42,553 nucleotides of DNA from positions 1 through 42,553 of IMG/VR virus record IMGVR_UViG_3300027881_000029; one strand, 5' to 3'. Both the position numbers and the translations under genes were made by a program. This document shows, piece after piece, positions 36,601 through 42,553 of the stretch (within the stretch, counting starts at the first letter, position 1; every line of letters starts with the position of its first letter). Origin of the DNA: a virus. The notes beneath the pieces were generated by a model that made no database searches, was not told the DNA's origin, and saw nothing but the letters and a program-made list of their open reading frames with translations.

Positions 36601-38996
36601 CAGATATTGCTGACGCTGTTTGGAATGAGACTGCTACAGGACATGTGGGGGCGGGTGCTGCAGGATCACAATTGTGGACTGATATAGATGCTATTTTAAC
36701 AGACACAGGAACTACTCTTTCAGCTCAGGTAACTACGATTGCTTCCGATCTTGTATTAGCTCAAGCAGATCTTGATACTATCTACTCGGATACCACCAAG
36801 ATCCATTCGGATACTACGGTTCTCGAAGCTGCCACCGCCCCCACAGCAGCCGCCATTGCAGACGCGGTATGGGATGAGGTGGTCACCGGGCACAACACGG
36901 CAGGCAAGGCAGGCAGTCAGCTCTGGACTAATATCGATTCGATCCACAGCGACACCACCAAGATCCACTCGGACACCACAGTCATTGAGTCTCAGACTAC
37001 AGTCATTGAGTCCAAGGCTATCGAGATTGAGTCTGACACGACTTCAATCCATAGCCAAACCACGGTCATCGAGAGCGACAGCATCAAGGTGGAGTCCAGT
37101 GTGGACGTCATTGAGTCGCAGGTTAGCAAGATTTACAGCGATACTACGGCGATCAACGCCGCGGTAGGCACGCTCTTCGACGGTACGGCCGACAGCGGAT
37201 CGACCACAACCCTGGTTGACACGGAGCTGACGCAGGCTACCGACGATCACTGGGTGGGTAATTTGATCAAGTTCACCAGCACCACGCTGGATGGACAGAC
37301 GGCGCGCATCACGGGTTTCGTGGCTGCCACCGACACGCTCACCTTTGAGCCTGCCCTCACAGTGTCAGTGGCCACGCACACATACTCGATCATCCCCTGG
37401 CAGGACGGTCTGCTGGTTGCTGAGAAGTCGGCTCTGACCAAGATCCTCTCAGAAGTGGACGTCATCCAGTCCGACATCGCCCTTGTCGACAGTCAGGTCA
37501 CAGCCACAGACGCTGTGGTGGACACGATCTACTCTGACACAACCCATATCCACAGCGATACCACCATTGCAACCTCGGCACTCAGCGACATCGAGTCCTT
37601 CCTGTTGCTCATCGACAGTGCCGTCACGGTCATCGACGATCTGCTCGACACCGAAATCCCGGCGCTCACGTCCAATATGGTACATGTTAAGAGCGACACG
37701 GCAGCTATCGAGGCTGATACCAACCAGATCATCAGTGATACCTCGCTCATCAAGAGCGACCTCGTGGTGCTCACAACCAACGTGGCTGCGGTAGACTCAC
37801 AAGTTACGGCTACCGACAGTCAGCTCACAGTCACTGACGCTGTTGTAGATACTATCTACAGCGACACCACCATCGTGGTGCAGGTCACCAGCGACATCGA
37901 GTCCAACCTCGTCACGGTCAAGAGCGATGTTCTCACGGTGGATAGCCAGCTTACAGTCACCGATACCGCGGTGGACGCCATCCAAACAGCGGTGGACAGC
38001 CAGTCCACGAAGATCTACTCCGATACCACGGTCATTGAGGCTACGGGTGCATCGCTCACGGTGGCTCAGGACAGCAAGCTGACCGAGGTGCACGGCGACG
38101 TCAACACCATCGACGCGGCTACAACCCCCGGCATCAGCGATATCAAGTCGGCCCTGGTGGTCACGGATGCGGTTGTCGATACCATCTACAGCGACACGAC
38201 GATCATCGCCTCTGACCTCAAGCTGGTCGAATCCAGCGTCAGCAAGATCCTGTCTGACACCACGGCCATCGAGTCCGACCTCGAGATTGCTAACTCGGAG
38301 CAGAGCCAGATCCTCAGCGACACCGCGGCGATCCACTCGCAGACTACGGTCATCGAGTCTAAGGTCGTCGAGATCGAGTCTGACACCACAGCCATACACA
38401 GCAAGGTGGTCGAAATTGAAAGCGACACTACAGCGATCCACACGCAAACCACCACCATTGCCTCTGACCTGGTGCTGGCGCAGGCGGATCTGGACACGGT
38501 CACCAGTGATCTCGTGGTCATCGACGCCCTCCTGTCACCGGAAATCAGCGACATCCTCTCGAAGGTCCTGATCATCCAGAGCGACACGAGCGACATCAAG
38601 TCCAAGCTGGTGGTCATCGACTCCGATCTGAGCAAGCTGGCCAGCGACTTGGTCATCGTGGACAGCGGCGTCAACGTCATCCAGAGCGATGTGGTCAAGA
38701 TCTCCAGCGATATCAGTGCGGTGCCGTTCCAGAAGAACGCGGCCCTGCTCAACTTCCAGTTCGAGATGGTGGACGCCACGGACTTCCAGACCCCGGAAAC
38801 GGGCATCAGCGTTACGGCCACCCGCAGCATCGATAACGCAGCCTTCGCAGCGTGTGCTAACAGCGCCGCCGAGTTGAGCAATGGCATCTACGCCATCAAC
38901 TTGGACGCCACGGACATGAATGGTGACGTCATCACCTTCCGGTTCACGGGCACGGGTTGCGCCGACCGCTTCATCACGATCCATACGAGCGCGTAA
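33669..38996 (+). CDS. giant repetitive tail fibre protein, 1,775 aa
   Basis: A beta-sandwich-like N-terminal domain (about 1-118) is followed by long helical repeats of the type DTVVDTIYSDTTHIHSD, interrupted six times by ADAVWDELITGHNSAGKAGS-type units ending SQLW. Three small beta domains are inserted at about 227-293, 599-665 and 1177-1247; the last two share QATDDHW/EATDDHY openings. The C-terminal domain (about 1692-1775) resembles the N-terminal one. The heptad-like pattern of hydrophobic residues predicts a very long trimeric coiled fibre. Virion attachment and receptor binding are likely. It is the largest gene here. Confidence 0.85.
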   Translation: MIPYLGDFLEDDTVYIGFNTFSSDDPSASVTITNLADADLKVHKDGAIAQLVTDGATIAIDYDGITGNHLATIDTSAHADYAVGSDYHVRMEGTTVDGATINAWIGCFSIENRSVTRAAVSDIKSALVVTDAVVDTIYSDTTHLHSDSIKVESSIDVVESRASQIISDTTHIHSDTIVIEAFGTPPTVAAIADGVWDELTTDHIAVNTFGQRLSVSETGTAAAATSTTLTLDAGSSELADFYNGCILVITAGTGAGQSRIIEDYAVTTNVATVATWVTTPSTDSVYYIVPFGTIPGTSAPTAAQVADAVWNELITGHDSAGMAGSQLWTNINAIASDSIKVESSIDVIESRASQIISDTTEIFSDTTAIEAFGTPPTVAAIADGVWDELITGHNSAGKAGSQLWTNIDAILTDTANIDANVTISQSEISQILSDTTVIEAFGAPPTAAVNADAVWNEAMADHVALGSFGEGISDIESNLVIIDTVVDAILVDTGTTLDNAISDVKSALVVVDTVVDTIASDLILAQTDLDTLTSDIVLIDQDTSDIKATLVTVASDAAAIEVDTGTTLSAQITTIASDIVLLDTAVVVARGAAEGVPTSTVIQTDLPEATDDHYNNMVFAMTSGNEAGEVRRISDYTGVTGTITLATALSGAPTATETFVIMGTAVAAAAGSLTAEAVADAVWDELITGHNSAGKAGSQLWTNINSIASDSIKVESSIDVIESKVSQIYSDTTHIHSDTIVIEGATAPTAAAIADAVWDELITGHNTAGKAGSQLWTNINSIASDSIKVESSIDVIESKVSAIYSDTTHIHSDTTAIEAFGTPPTVAAIADGVWDEAMAGHVALGSFGEGISDIESNLVIIDTVVDTILVDTGTTLDNAVSDVKSALVVVDGIVDAILVDTGTTLSAQVTTIASDLVLAQTDLDTLTSDTAAIEVDTGTTLSAQITTIASDIKLVESSVSQILSDTTVIEAAGGASAADIADAVWNETATGHVGAGAAGSQLWTDIDAILTDTGTTLSAQVTTIASDLVLAQADLDTIYSDTTKIHSDTTVLEAATAPTAAAIADAVWDEVVTGHNTAGKAGSQLWTNIDSIHSDTTKIHSDTTVIESQTTVIESKAIEIESDTTSIHSQTTVIESDSIKVESSVDVIESQVSKIYSDTTAINAAVGTLFDGTADSGSTTTLVDTELTQATDDHWVGNLIKFTSTTLDGQTARITGFVAATDTLTFEPALTVSVATHTYSIIPWQDGLLVAEKSALTKILSEVDVIQSDIALVDSQVTATDAVVDTIYSDTTHIHSDTTIATSALSDIESFLLLIDSAVTVIDDLLDTEIPALTSNMVHVKSDTAAIEADTNQIISDTSLIKSDLVVLTTNVAAVDSQVTATDSQLTVTDAVVDTIYSDTTIVVQVTSDIESNLVTVKSDVLTVDSQLTVTDTAVDAIQTAVDSQSTKIYSDTTVIEATGASLTVAQDSKLTEVHGDVNTIDAATTPGISDIKSALVVTDAVVDTIYSDTTIIASDLKLVESSVSKILSDTTAIESDLEIANSEQSQILSDTAAIHSQTTVIESKVVEIESDTTAIHSKVVEIESDTTAIHTQTTTIASDLVLAQADLDTVTSDLVVIDALLSPEISDILSKVLIIQSDTSDIKSKLVVIDSDLSKLASDLVIVDSGVNVIQSDVVKISSDISAVPFQKNAALLNFQFEMVDATDFQTPETGISVTATRSIDNAAFAACANSAAELSNGIYAINLDATDMNGDVITFRFTGTGCADRFITIHTSA

Positions 38997-39190
38997 TGAT
39001 CATACGATGGGGCACCGGCCGACTCATGAACCTACAGGGACTACGCACGTGGACGATATCCTCGGCGTGGAACTGCATCGGCACAGGCGATAGCGACGTA
39101 TACACGGAGATAACGACAGGCGACAGCGACTCTTGGGTGGAGGTAGATACCGTGGATAGCGACTCCTGGACCGAGATCACCACTGGTTAA
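38996..39190 (+). CDS. small protein with DSDxWxE repeats, 64 aa
   Basis: After MIIRWGTGRLMNLQGLRTWT come three near-repeats GDSDVYTEI, GDSDSWVEV and DSDSWTEI. The same plan (a W..CI segment, then acidic W-E repeats) occurs at 40584-40736. It starts in TAATG overlap with the fibre. Possibly a fibre-associated peptide. Confidence 0.7.
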   Translation: MIIRWGTGRLMNLQGLRTWTISSAWNCIGTGDSDVYTEITTGDSDSWVEVDTVDSDSWTEITTG

Positions 39191-39191
39191 C

Positions 39192-39220
39192 TTGACAAAT
39201 CCCTCCAAGCATGGTATAAT
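39192..39220 (+). promoter_or_regulatory. consensus sigma70 promoter (TTGACA-17-TGG-TATAAT)
   Basis: Perfect TTGACA at 39192-39197 and TATAAT at 39215-39220, 17 bases apart with extended -10 TGG. A CAAATCCCTCC copy overlaps the -35 box and spacer. The ATG at 39227 falls on the expected start of transcription. Confidence 0.9.
39196..39206 (+). repeat. CAAATCCCTCC repeat
   Basis: Exact copy overlapping the -35 box and spacer of the promoter at 39192. Confidence 0.9.
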
Positions 39221-39226
39221 AGTAGC

Positions 39227-39556
39227 ATGGCAGAAGAACTGACAGAAGGTACCATTGGTGTACAGGAGAACACAGCCTCCTCAGCTAAGAAGCTGGACAC
39301 CACAGTGGTTGAACAGGACGACTCGGGCACCGATGTGCACCGGGAATCGGTCGGTATATCTGACCCCACCGAGGCACTGAACCGGGCCGGAGTTGATGAG
39401 GACGACCAAGTTAAGGAAGAGTACGCTCTTCGCACTACCGATGTTTTGATGACGCAGTTGCTTGATGCCATCGAACTACAGACTATTATACTCAAGCGAA
39501 TCGAATGGCACCTGGCCCTAGCGTCAGGTGAGGAACTTGAAAAGGACGTACTATGA
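39227..39556 (+). CDS. small acidic virion protein, 109 aa, leaderless
   Basis: The N-terminal 70 residues are acidic and disordered (MAEELTEGTIGVQENTASS). A C-terminal helix (TTDVLMTQLLDAIELQTIIL) follows. No ribosome site precedes the ATG; its mRNA should be leaderless. The stop overlaps the next ATG. Function unknown, structural by context. Confidence 0.7.
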   Translation: MAEELTEGTIGVQENTASSAKKLDTTVVEQDDSGTDVHRESVGISDPTEALNRAGVDEDDQVKEEYALRTTDVLMTQLLDAIELQTIILKRIEWHLALASGEELEKDVL

Positions 39557-40098
39557 TTCTAAATGATCCACTGACAGGTAATGCTGTTAGGGTGACCAAA
39601 GACGGCGAGCAGCTTTCTTTGGCAGTCTCTGAGGCAGAGATTGAATTTGTCAGCCATGAGAAGGGGCTGGCTTTCATCGCTACCTCAACCTACTCCGCCA
39701 CGGGCGGGGAGGAAATCCTCTCAATCAGGAATGATAATGCCGATCTCGACATGATCGTTCAGAACATCACCGTCTCCACGTCGGCGTCGGGTGTCTTCAC
39801 ATTGTTTGAGATGACTACGGGCCAAACGCCAGCGGGCACCACGGTTACGCCGGTCAACCTGAACCTCGGTTCGGCGGTTGTAGCACAGGCCACCTGCTTC
39901 GGCAACGCCTCGGTAACAGGCTCACTATCTGGAACTACTCTGACGGCCCATGATGTTGGCACCTCGACTCCCTATACGTTTGATCTGCACACGGCGCTGA
40001 TCATCCCCAAGGACTCGACCATTGTGCTTCAGGCCGCAACGACTGGCGTCGTATACGCAGACATCGTGTTCTACTACGCGAGCAAGATTGCATTCTAG
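39553..40098 (+). CDS. beta-rich virion protein, 181 aa
   Basis: The product MILNDPLTGNAVRVTKDGEQ is beta-stranded with frequent Thr and Ser (NITVSTSASGVFTLFEMTTG). It ends one base before the next gene. It resembles minor virion proteins placed next to adaptors in podovirus genomes. No catalytic motif. Confidence 0.7.
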   Translation: MILNDPLTGNAVRVTKDGEQLSLAVSEAEIEFVSHEKGLAFIATSTYSATGGEEILSIRNDNADLDMIVQNITVSTSASGVFTLFEMTTGQTPAGTTVTPVNLNLGSAVVAQATCFGNASVTGSLSGTTLTAHDVGTSTPYTFDLHTALIIPKDSTIVLQAATTGVVYADIVFYYASKIAF

Positions 40099-40587
40099 AT
40101 GTGGCGCGTAGTACCATCTAATCCGGCTACAGGGTCGGCATGGCACTCCGAACATGTGCAGACGTACGTGCCCTTGGTGGGTACGGAGCGTACCGATAAC
40201 ATCACCTTGGTGACTATGGGTCCGCTCTTTGTGCATGGGGTGTTCAAGTCGGTCTCTATTACGTCGGCGACCACGACCACGGTGGCAGCTCCACACGGGG
40301 GCGGGTCACTGCTGATCACGGATATCGTCGTGTCGGCAAAGAAGGTGAATGGAACTACGCTCGATGTGGAGTTTGACGACGGTGTGAACACAGAGATTCT
40401 GCTCTCGCCGGACTCGATCAACCAGTCGGTCAACTTTGCATGGCAGCCAGTGGGGCGCATCCAGGGTTGGGAGGATGCAGCGCTCAAGATTGTCACCACA
40501 GGGGCCAACACCGTAGCCACCGTGACAGTCGGGTATGTGCAGAATCCGTCCTCGGTCCCGTACGCAGAATGGAACTCAGCGCGATGA
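40099..40587 (+). CDS. beta-rich virion protein, 162 aa
   Basis: The product MWRVVPSNPATGSAWHSEHV includes SLLITDIVVSAKKVNGTTLD and AWQPVGRIQGWEDAALKIVT, a beta-sandwich pattern. It forms a pair with the previous gene in size and style. Function structural by context. Confidence 0.7.
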   Translation: MWRVVPSNPATGSAWHSEHVQTYVPLVGTERTDNITLVTMGPLFVHGVFKSVSITSATTTTVAAPHGGGSLLITDIVVSAKKVNGTTLDVEFDDGVNTEILLSPDSINQSVNFAWQPVGRIQGWEDAALKIVTTGANTVATVTVGYVQNPSSVPYAEWNSAR

Positions 40588-40736
40588 TGGCAGCTATCCT
40601 GTGCAACCTCAAATTTTGGGATTGCATCGAAACAGAAGACGACGACACGTGGACTGAAAAGCCCACCACAGACACTGACACGTGGACAGAGATAACCACG
40701 AGCGATAGCGACACCTGGACGGAGATTAATGTGTGA
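40584..40736 (+). CDS. small protein with DSDTWTE repeats, 50 aa
   Basis: After MMAAILCNLKFWDCIET come EDDDTWTEK, DTDTWTEI and SDSDTWTEI, repeats of the type seen in 38996-39190. It overlaps the previous stop by ATGA and its own stop overlaps the next ATG. Probably a paralogue of the earlier small protein. Confidence 0.7.
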   Translation: MMAAILCNLKFWDCIETEDDDTWTEKPTTDTDTWTEITTSDSDTWTEINV

Positions 40737-41452
40737 TGGCTACTTCCGGTACATTTACCTACGCGGCGTCAAACGTCGACATTATCGAGGAAGCCTATGA
40801 GCTTGCGGGCTACGAGGGGCGGTCTTCCTACGACAGTGAAACTGCGCGCCGCAGCATGAACCTGATCTTCTCGGACTGGGCCAACTACGGTGTCAATCTC
40901 TGGACCCTCGGGATGGTGACCACCGACATGGTGGCATCAACTGCCAGCTATACCCTGAGCGCCCAGTACTTCGACATCATCGAGGCGGTGATGGAGGACA
41001 ACACTACGGCCGTCCCACTCGACATCCCAATGGAGCGAATCAGTTATGAAGAGTACCTCAACCTCCCCGACAAGACCACCACAGGTCGACCAAACCTGTA
41101 TGCCGTGCAGCGCGGCCGGACACAGCTTACCGTGTACATGTACCCTACCCCAGACGTCAGTACTCTGGATTTCCGTGCCTGGACTGTCAGGTACATGGAA
41201 GACGTGGGAACCATGTCCCAGAACCCCGACATCCCTCGTCGATTTGAAGCAGCCCTCGTATACCGACTGGCCTACGAGCTAGCACTAAAGAAGAAGTACA
41301 ACCAAGTGAGTCCCGAGCATGCCATGGCTGACGCGCAGAACAGTCGCGCGAGGCGGCAGGAGCTGGGACAGAGGGCAGGTGCTCTGTTTGATAGAGCGCG
41401 CGAAGAGGACAGCGATGCAGCTTCTCTCTTCATCCGCCCCAAGGTGCGATAA
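40736..41452 (+). CDS. head-tail adaptor (tail-tubular/neck-like) protein 1
   Basis: The 238-aa product contains GTFTYAASNVDIIEEAYELA, then DWANYGVNLWTLG, PNLYAVQRGRTQLTVYMYPT and PRRFEAALVYRLAYELALK. This is the pattern of phage adaptor proteins that bind under the portal ring (P22 gp4 or tail-tube A functional class). The ATG at 40736 shares a base with the previous stop. Assignment is by pattern and position. Confidence 0.7.
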   Translation: MATSGTFTYAASNVDIIEEAYELAGYEGRSSYDSETARRSMNLIFSDWANYGVNLWTLGMVTTDMVASTASYTLSAQYFDIIEAVMEDNTTAVPLDIPMERISYEEYLNLPDKTTTGRPNLYAVQRGRTQLTVYMYPTPDVSTLDFRAWTVRYMEDVGTMSQNPDIPRRFEAALVYRLAYELALKKKYNQVSPEHAMADAQNSRARRQELGQRAGALFDRAREEDSDAASLFIRPKVR

Positions 41453-41739
41453 TGGTATTTGCAGTAGGAGCCAAGGCGTGGGGGCATTGCGACCGTTGCG
41501 GGTTCCGCTATCTACTCAAGAGGCTACGACGTGAGCAACATACCAAGGTCAAGGTCTGTCCCACCTGCTATGACCCGGTGCCAGATCAAAGTTGGCCACC
41601 CCATCCATCTCCTCGGGATGCAGTGGCTCTGCAAGATCCTCGGCCGGATCGTGATGCTGCGACTACTCTTTACGATGATGATGGGGATGGTAACACGCTC
41701 TTGAAGGACGTCATTGATATGACGCACGGTGACACCTAA
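41452..41739 (+). CDS. zinc-ribbon virion-cluster protein, 95 aa
   Basis: CDRCGFRY and CPTCYDPV supply a four-Cys zinc ribbon within the first 45 residues; the rest is acidic and Pro-rich. It overlaps the adaptor stop. Small zinc-ribbon proteins of this type commonly lie next to adaptor genes in environmental podoviruses. Function unknown. Confidence 0.75.
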   Translation: MVFAVGAKAWGHCDRCGFRYLLKRLRREQHTKVKVCPTCYDPVPDQSWPPHPSPRDAVALQDPRPDRDAATTLYDDDGDGNTLLKDVIDMTHGDT

Positions 41740-42401
41740 TGGCTATTTTCTCATACACCTACGCCACTCTTGAGACGGCTGTCAAGAACTGGACGGAGGA
41801 TGACTCAACCGAATTCGATGCGGTCCTTGATGATATCATGGGTCTCGCCGAACTCATGATCTACAGGGATGTGGACCTTGATTACACAAAGAAACATGCA
41901 ACTGTTACAGGATCAGCAAGCGATCAGTACCTTGCCAAGCCGACAGATTTTGTCGCAGACCGCAGCATGTACCTCACCAGCAGCGGAGTCATATATCCAC
42001 TCACAGCAAAGTCTGCAAACTGGATACGTGACTACTGGGAAACTCCCGCATCTGAGGAGCGGCCGAAGTACTACGCAGACTGGGACGACGACACATTCCT
42101 CATCGCCCCCACTCCAGACGCCTCCTACGTCTATACCTTGGAATATACCCATCGCCCTGCGCGGCTTGCGAGTGATAACACAACGACCTGGCTGTCAACC
42201 AACGCGCCTGATGTACTGCTATTCGCTTGTCTTGTACAGTCTGCAGCGTTTCTTCAAGAACTTAACCGCGGCGAAGAGCCGGGCATGCTGCCAGTGTGGG
42301 AGAAGGCATACTTAGAAGGTATTAAGAGATTGAGAGACGAAGAGATGCGCAAACAGCGTCGGACCGAGGCGCGCTTTGGTGAGAGTCATGGCGAAATCTA
42401 A
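41739..42401 (+). CDS. head-tail adaptor protein 2, 220 aa
   Basis: The product MAIFSYTYATLETAVKNWTE continues with ELMIYRDVDLDY, YLAKPTDFVADRSMYLTSSG and LYTLEYTHRPARLASDNTTT-like sequence, typical of phage adaptor proteins that connect portal and tail. It shares a base with the previous stop (TAATG) and overlaps the next gene. By pattern related to, but distinct from, the adaptor at 40736. Confidence 0.72.
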   Translation: MAIFSYTYATLETAVKNWTEDDSTEFDAVLDDIMGLAELMIYRDVDLDYTKKHATVTGSASDQYLAKPTDFVADRSMYLTSSGVIYPLTAKSANWIRDYWETPASEERPKYYADWDDDTFLIAPTPDASYVYTLEYTHRPARLASDNTTTWLSTNAPDVLLFACLVQSAAFLQELNRGEEPGMLPVWEKAYLEGIKRLRDEEMRKQRRTEARFGESHGEI

Positions 42402-42553
42402 GTACTGGATCAGCGACATAGACGACGAAGGCTACATCTGGATTGAGTTCGACGGCGAGGGTGGCACGCGTTACCAGGTGCCGCTCAACGAAGACGGCTC
42501 CATCCTCTCCAACGCCGACTTCAAGCAGTGGATTAAGAACACGGCGGAGGGAT
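42388..42553 (+). CDS. protein of unknown function, 5' part only
   Basis: The frame MAKSKYWISDIDDEGYIWIE runs through the right window edge (55 codons seen). It is acidic and beta-rich. It overlaps the previous gene by 14 bases. The last eight bases, GGAGGGAT, may begin another copy of the genome-wide repeat. Confidence 0.65.
   Translation, partial: MAKSKYWISDIDDEGYIWIEFDGEGGTRYQVPLNEDGSILSNADFKQWIKNTAEG

Noticed and set aside
33669-38996. CRISPR-like or tandem DNA repeats
   Set aside because: The repetition is in the protein; spacing is irregular and the DNA copies differ at synonymous positions, with no repeat-spacer pattern.
1-42553. Integrase, repressor or attachment site suggesting a temperate phage
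   Set aside because: No recombinase or repressor-like gene is visible in this window; the long inverted repeats alone do not show integration. The unseen remainder of the genome leaves the question open.

Overview
The window is a 42.5 kb piece of the genome of a tailed double-stranded DNA bacteriophage. Both edges cut through genes, so the phage genome continues on both sides. It carries a complete virion-building block: terminase, portal, scaffold, HK97-fold capsid, head-completion adaptors and a giant fibre. No tape-measure, tail-tube or contractile-sheath gene is visible, which with the adaptor genes suggests a short-tailed (podovirus-like) phage. No integrase, repressor or tRNA was found. 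Near-consensus sigma70 promoters (TTGACA or TTGCAT, 16-18 bp spacer, TATAAT) and GGAGG ribosome sites point to a Gram-negative, probably pseudomonadotal host; the host itself cannot be named from the sequence.

Layout. (1) 1-4,014, leftward: accessory genes including a HAD phosphatase, a metallophosphoesterase, a Fic protein, a PD-(D/E)XK nuclease with a Cys cluster, and four tiny genes behind a strong promoter. (2) 4,184-12,422, leftward: an operon tightly coupled by ATGA/TAATG overlaps. Its core is an amidoligase system (ATP-grasp enzyme, two different COOH-NH2 ligases, class II and class I glutamine amidotransferase domains, two unknowns), preceded by small proteins, a membrane protein and an HNH nuclease. 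(3) 12,423-12,752: AT-rich divergent promoter region. (4) 12,753-16,891, rightward: about 17 tiny early-type genes under three promoters, each preceded by the same 16-bp repeat. (5) 16,892-17,520: non-coding region with a hairpin, short repeats and a palindromic promoter module. (6) 17,521-18,357: three small genes. (7) 18,358-18,550: divergent promoters with an inverted repeat. (8) 18,551-42,553, rightward: terminase, lysozyme, portal, GroES-like co-chaperonin, scaffold, capsid, two beta-helix proteins, a glycosyltransferase, a 1,775-residue repetitive fibre and head-tail adaptors.

Three signals stand out beyond the genes. An 11-mer, CAAATCCCTCC, occurs 12 times exactly, once with one change, and perhaps again at the cut right edge, on both strands and in many reading frames. 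A roughly 240-bp palindromic regulatory module is present twice in inverted orientation, at 4.03-4.25 and 17.28-17.52 kb; it bounds the divergent early region and fires outward at both ends. Several promoters have their -10 box only 5-6 nt from the start codon, implying leaderless mRNAs for terminase, lysozyme and a virion gene. The amidoligase cluster is the strongest candidate for an unusual biochemical system: it has the parts to ligate, and later release, amino-acid or amine groups on an unknown target.
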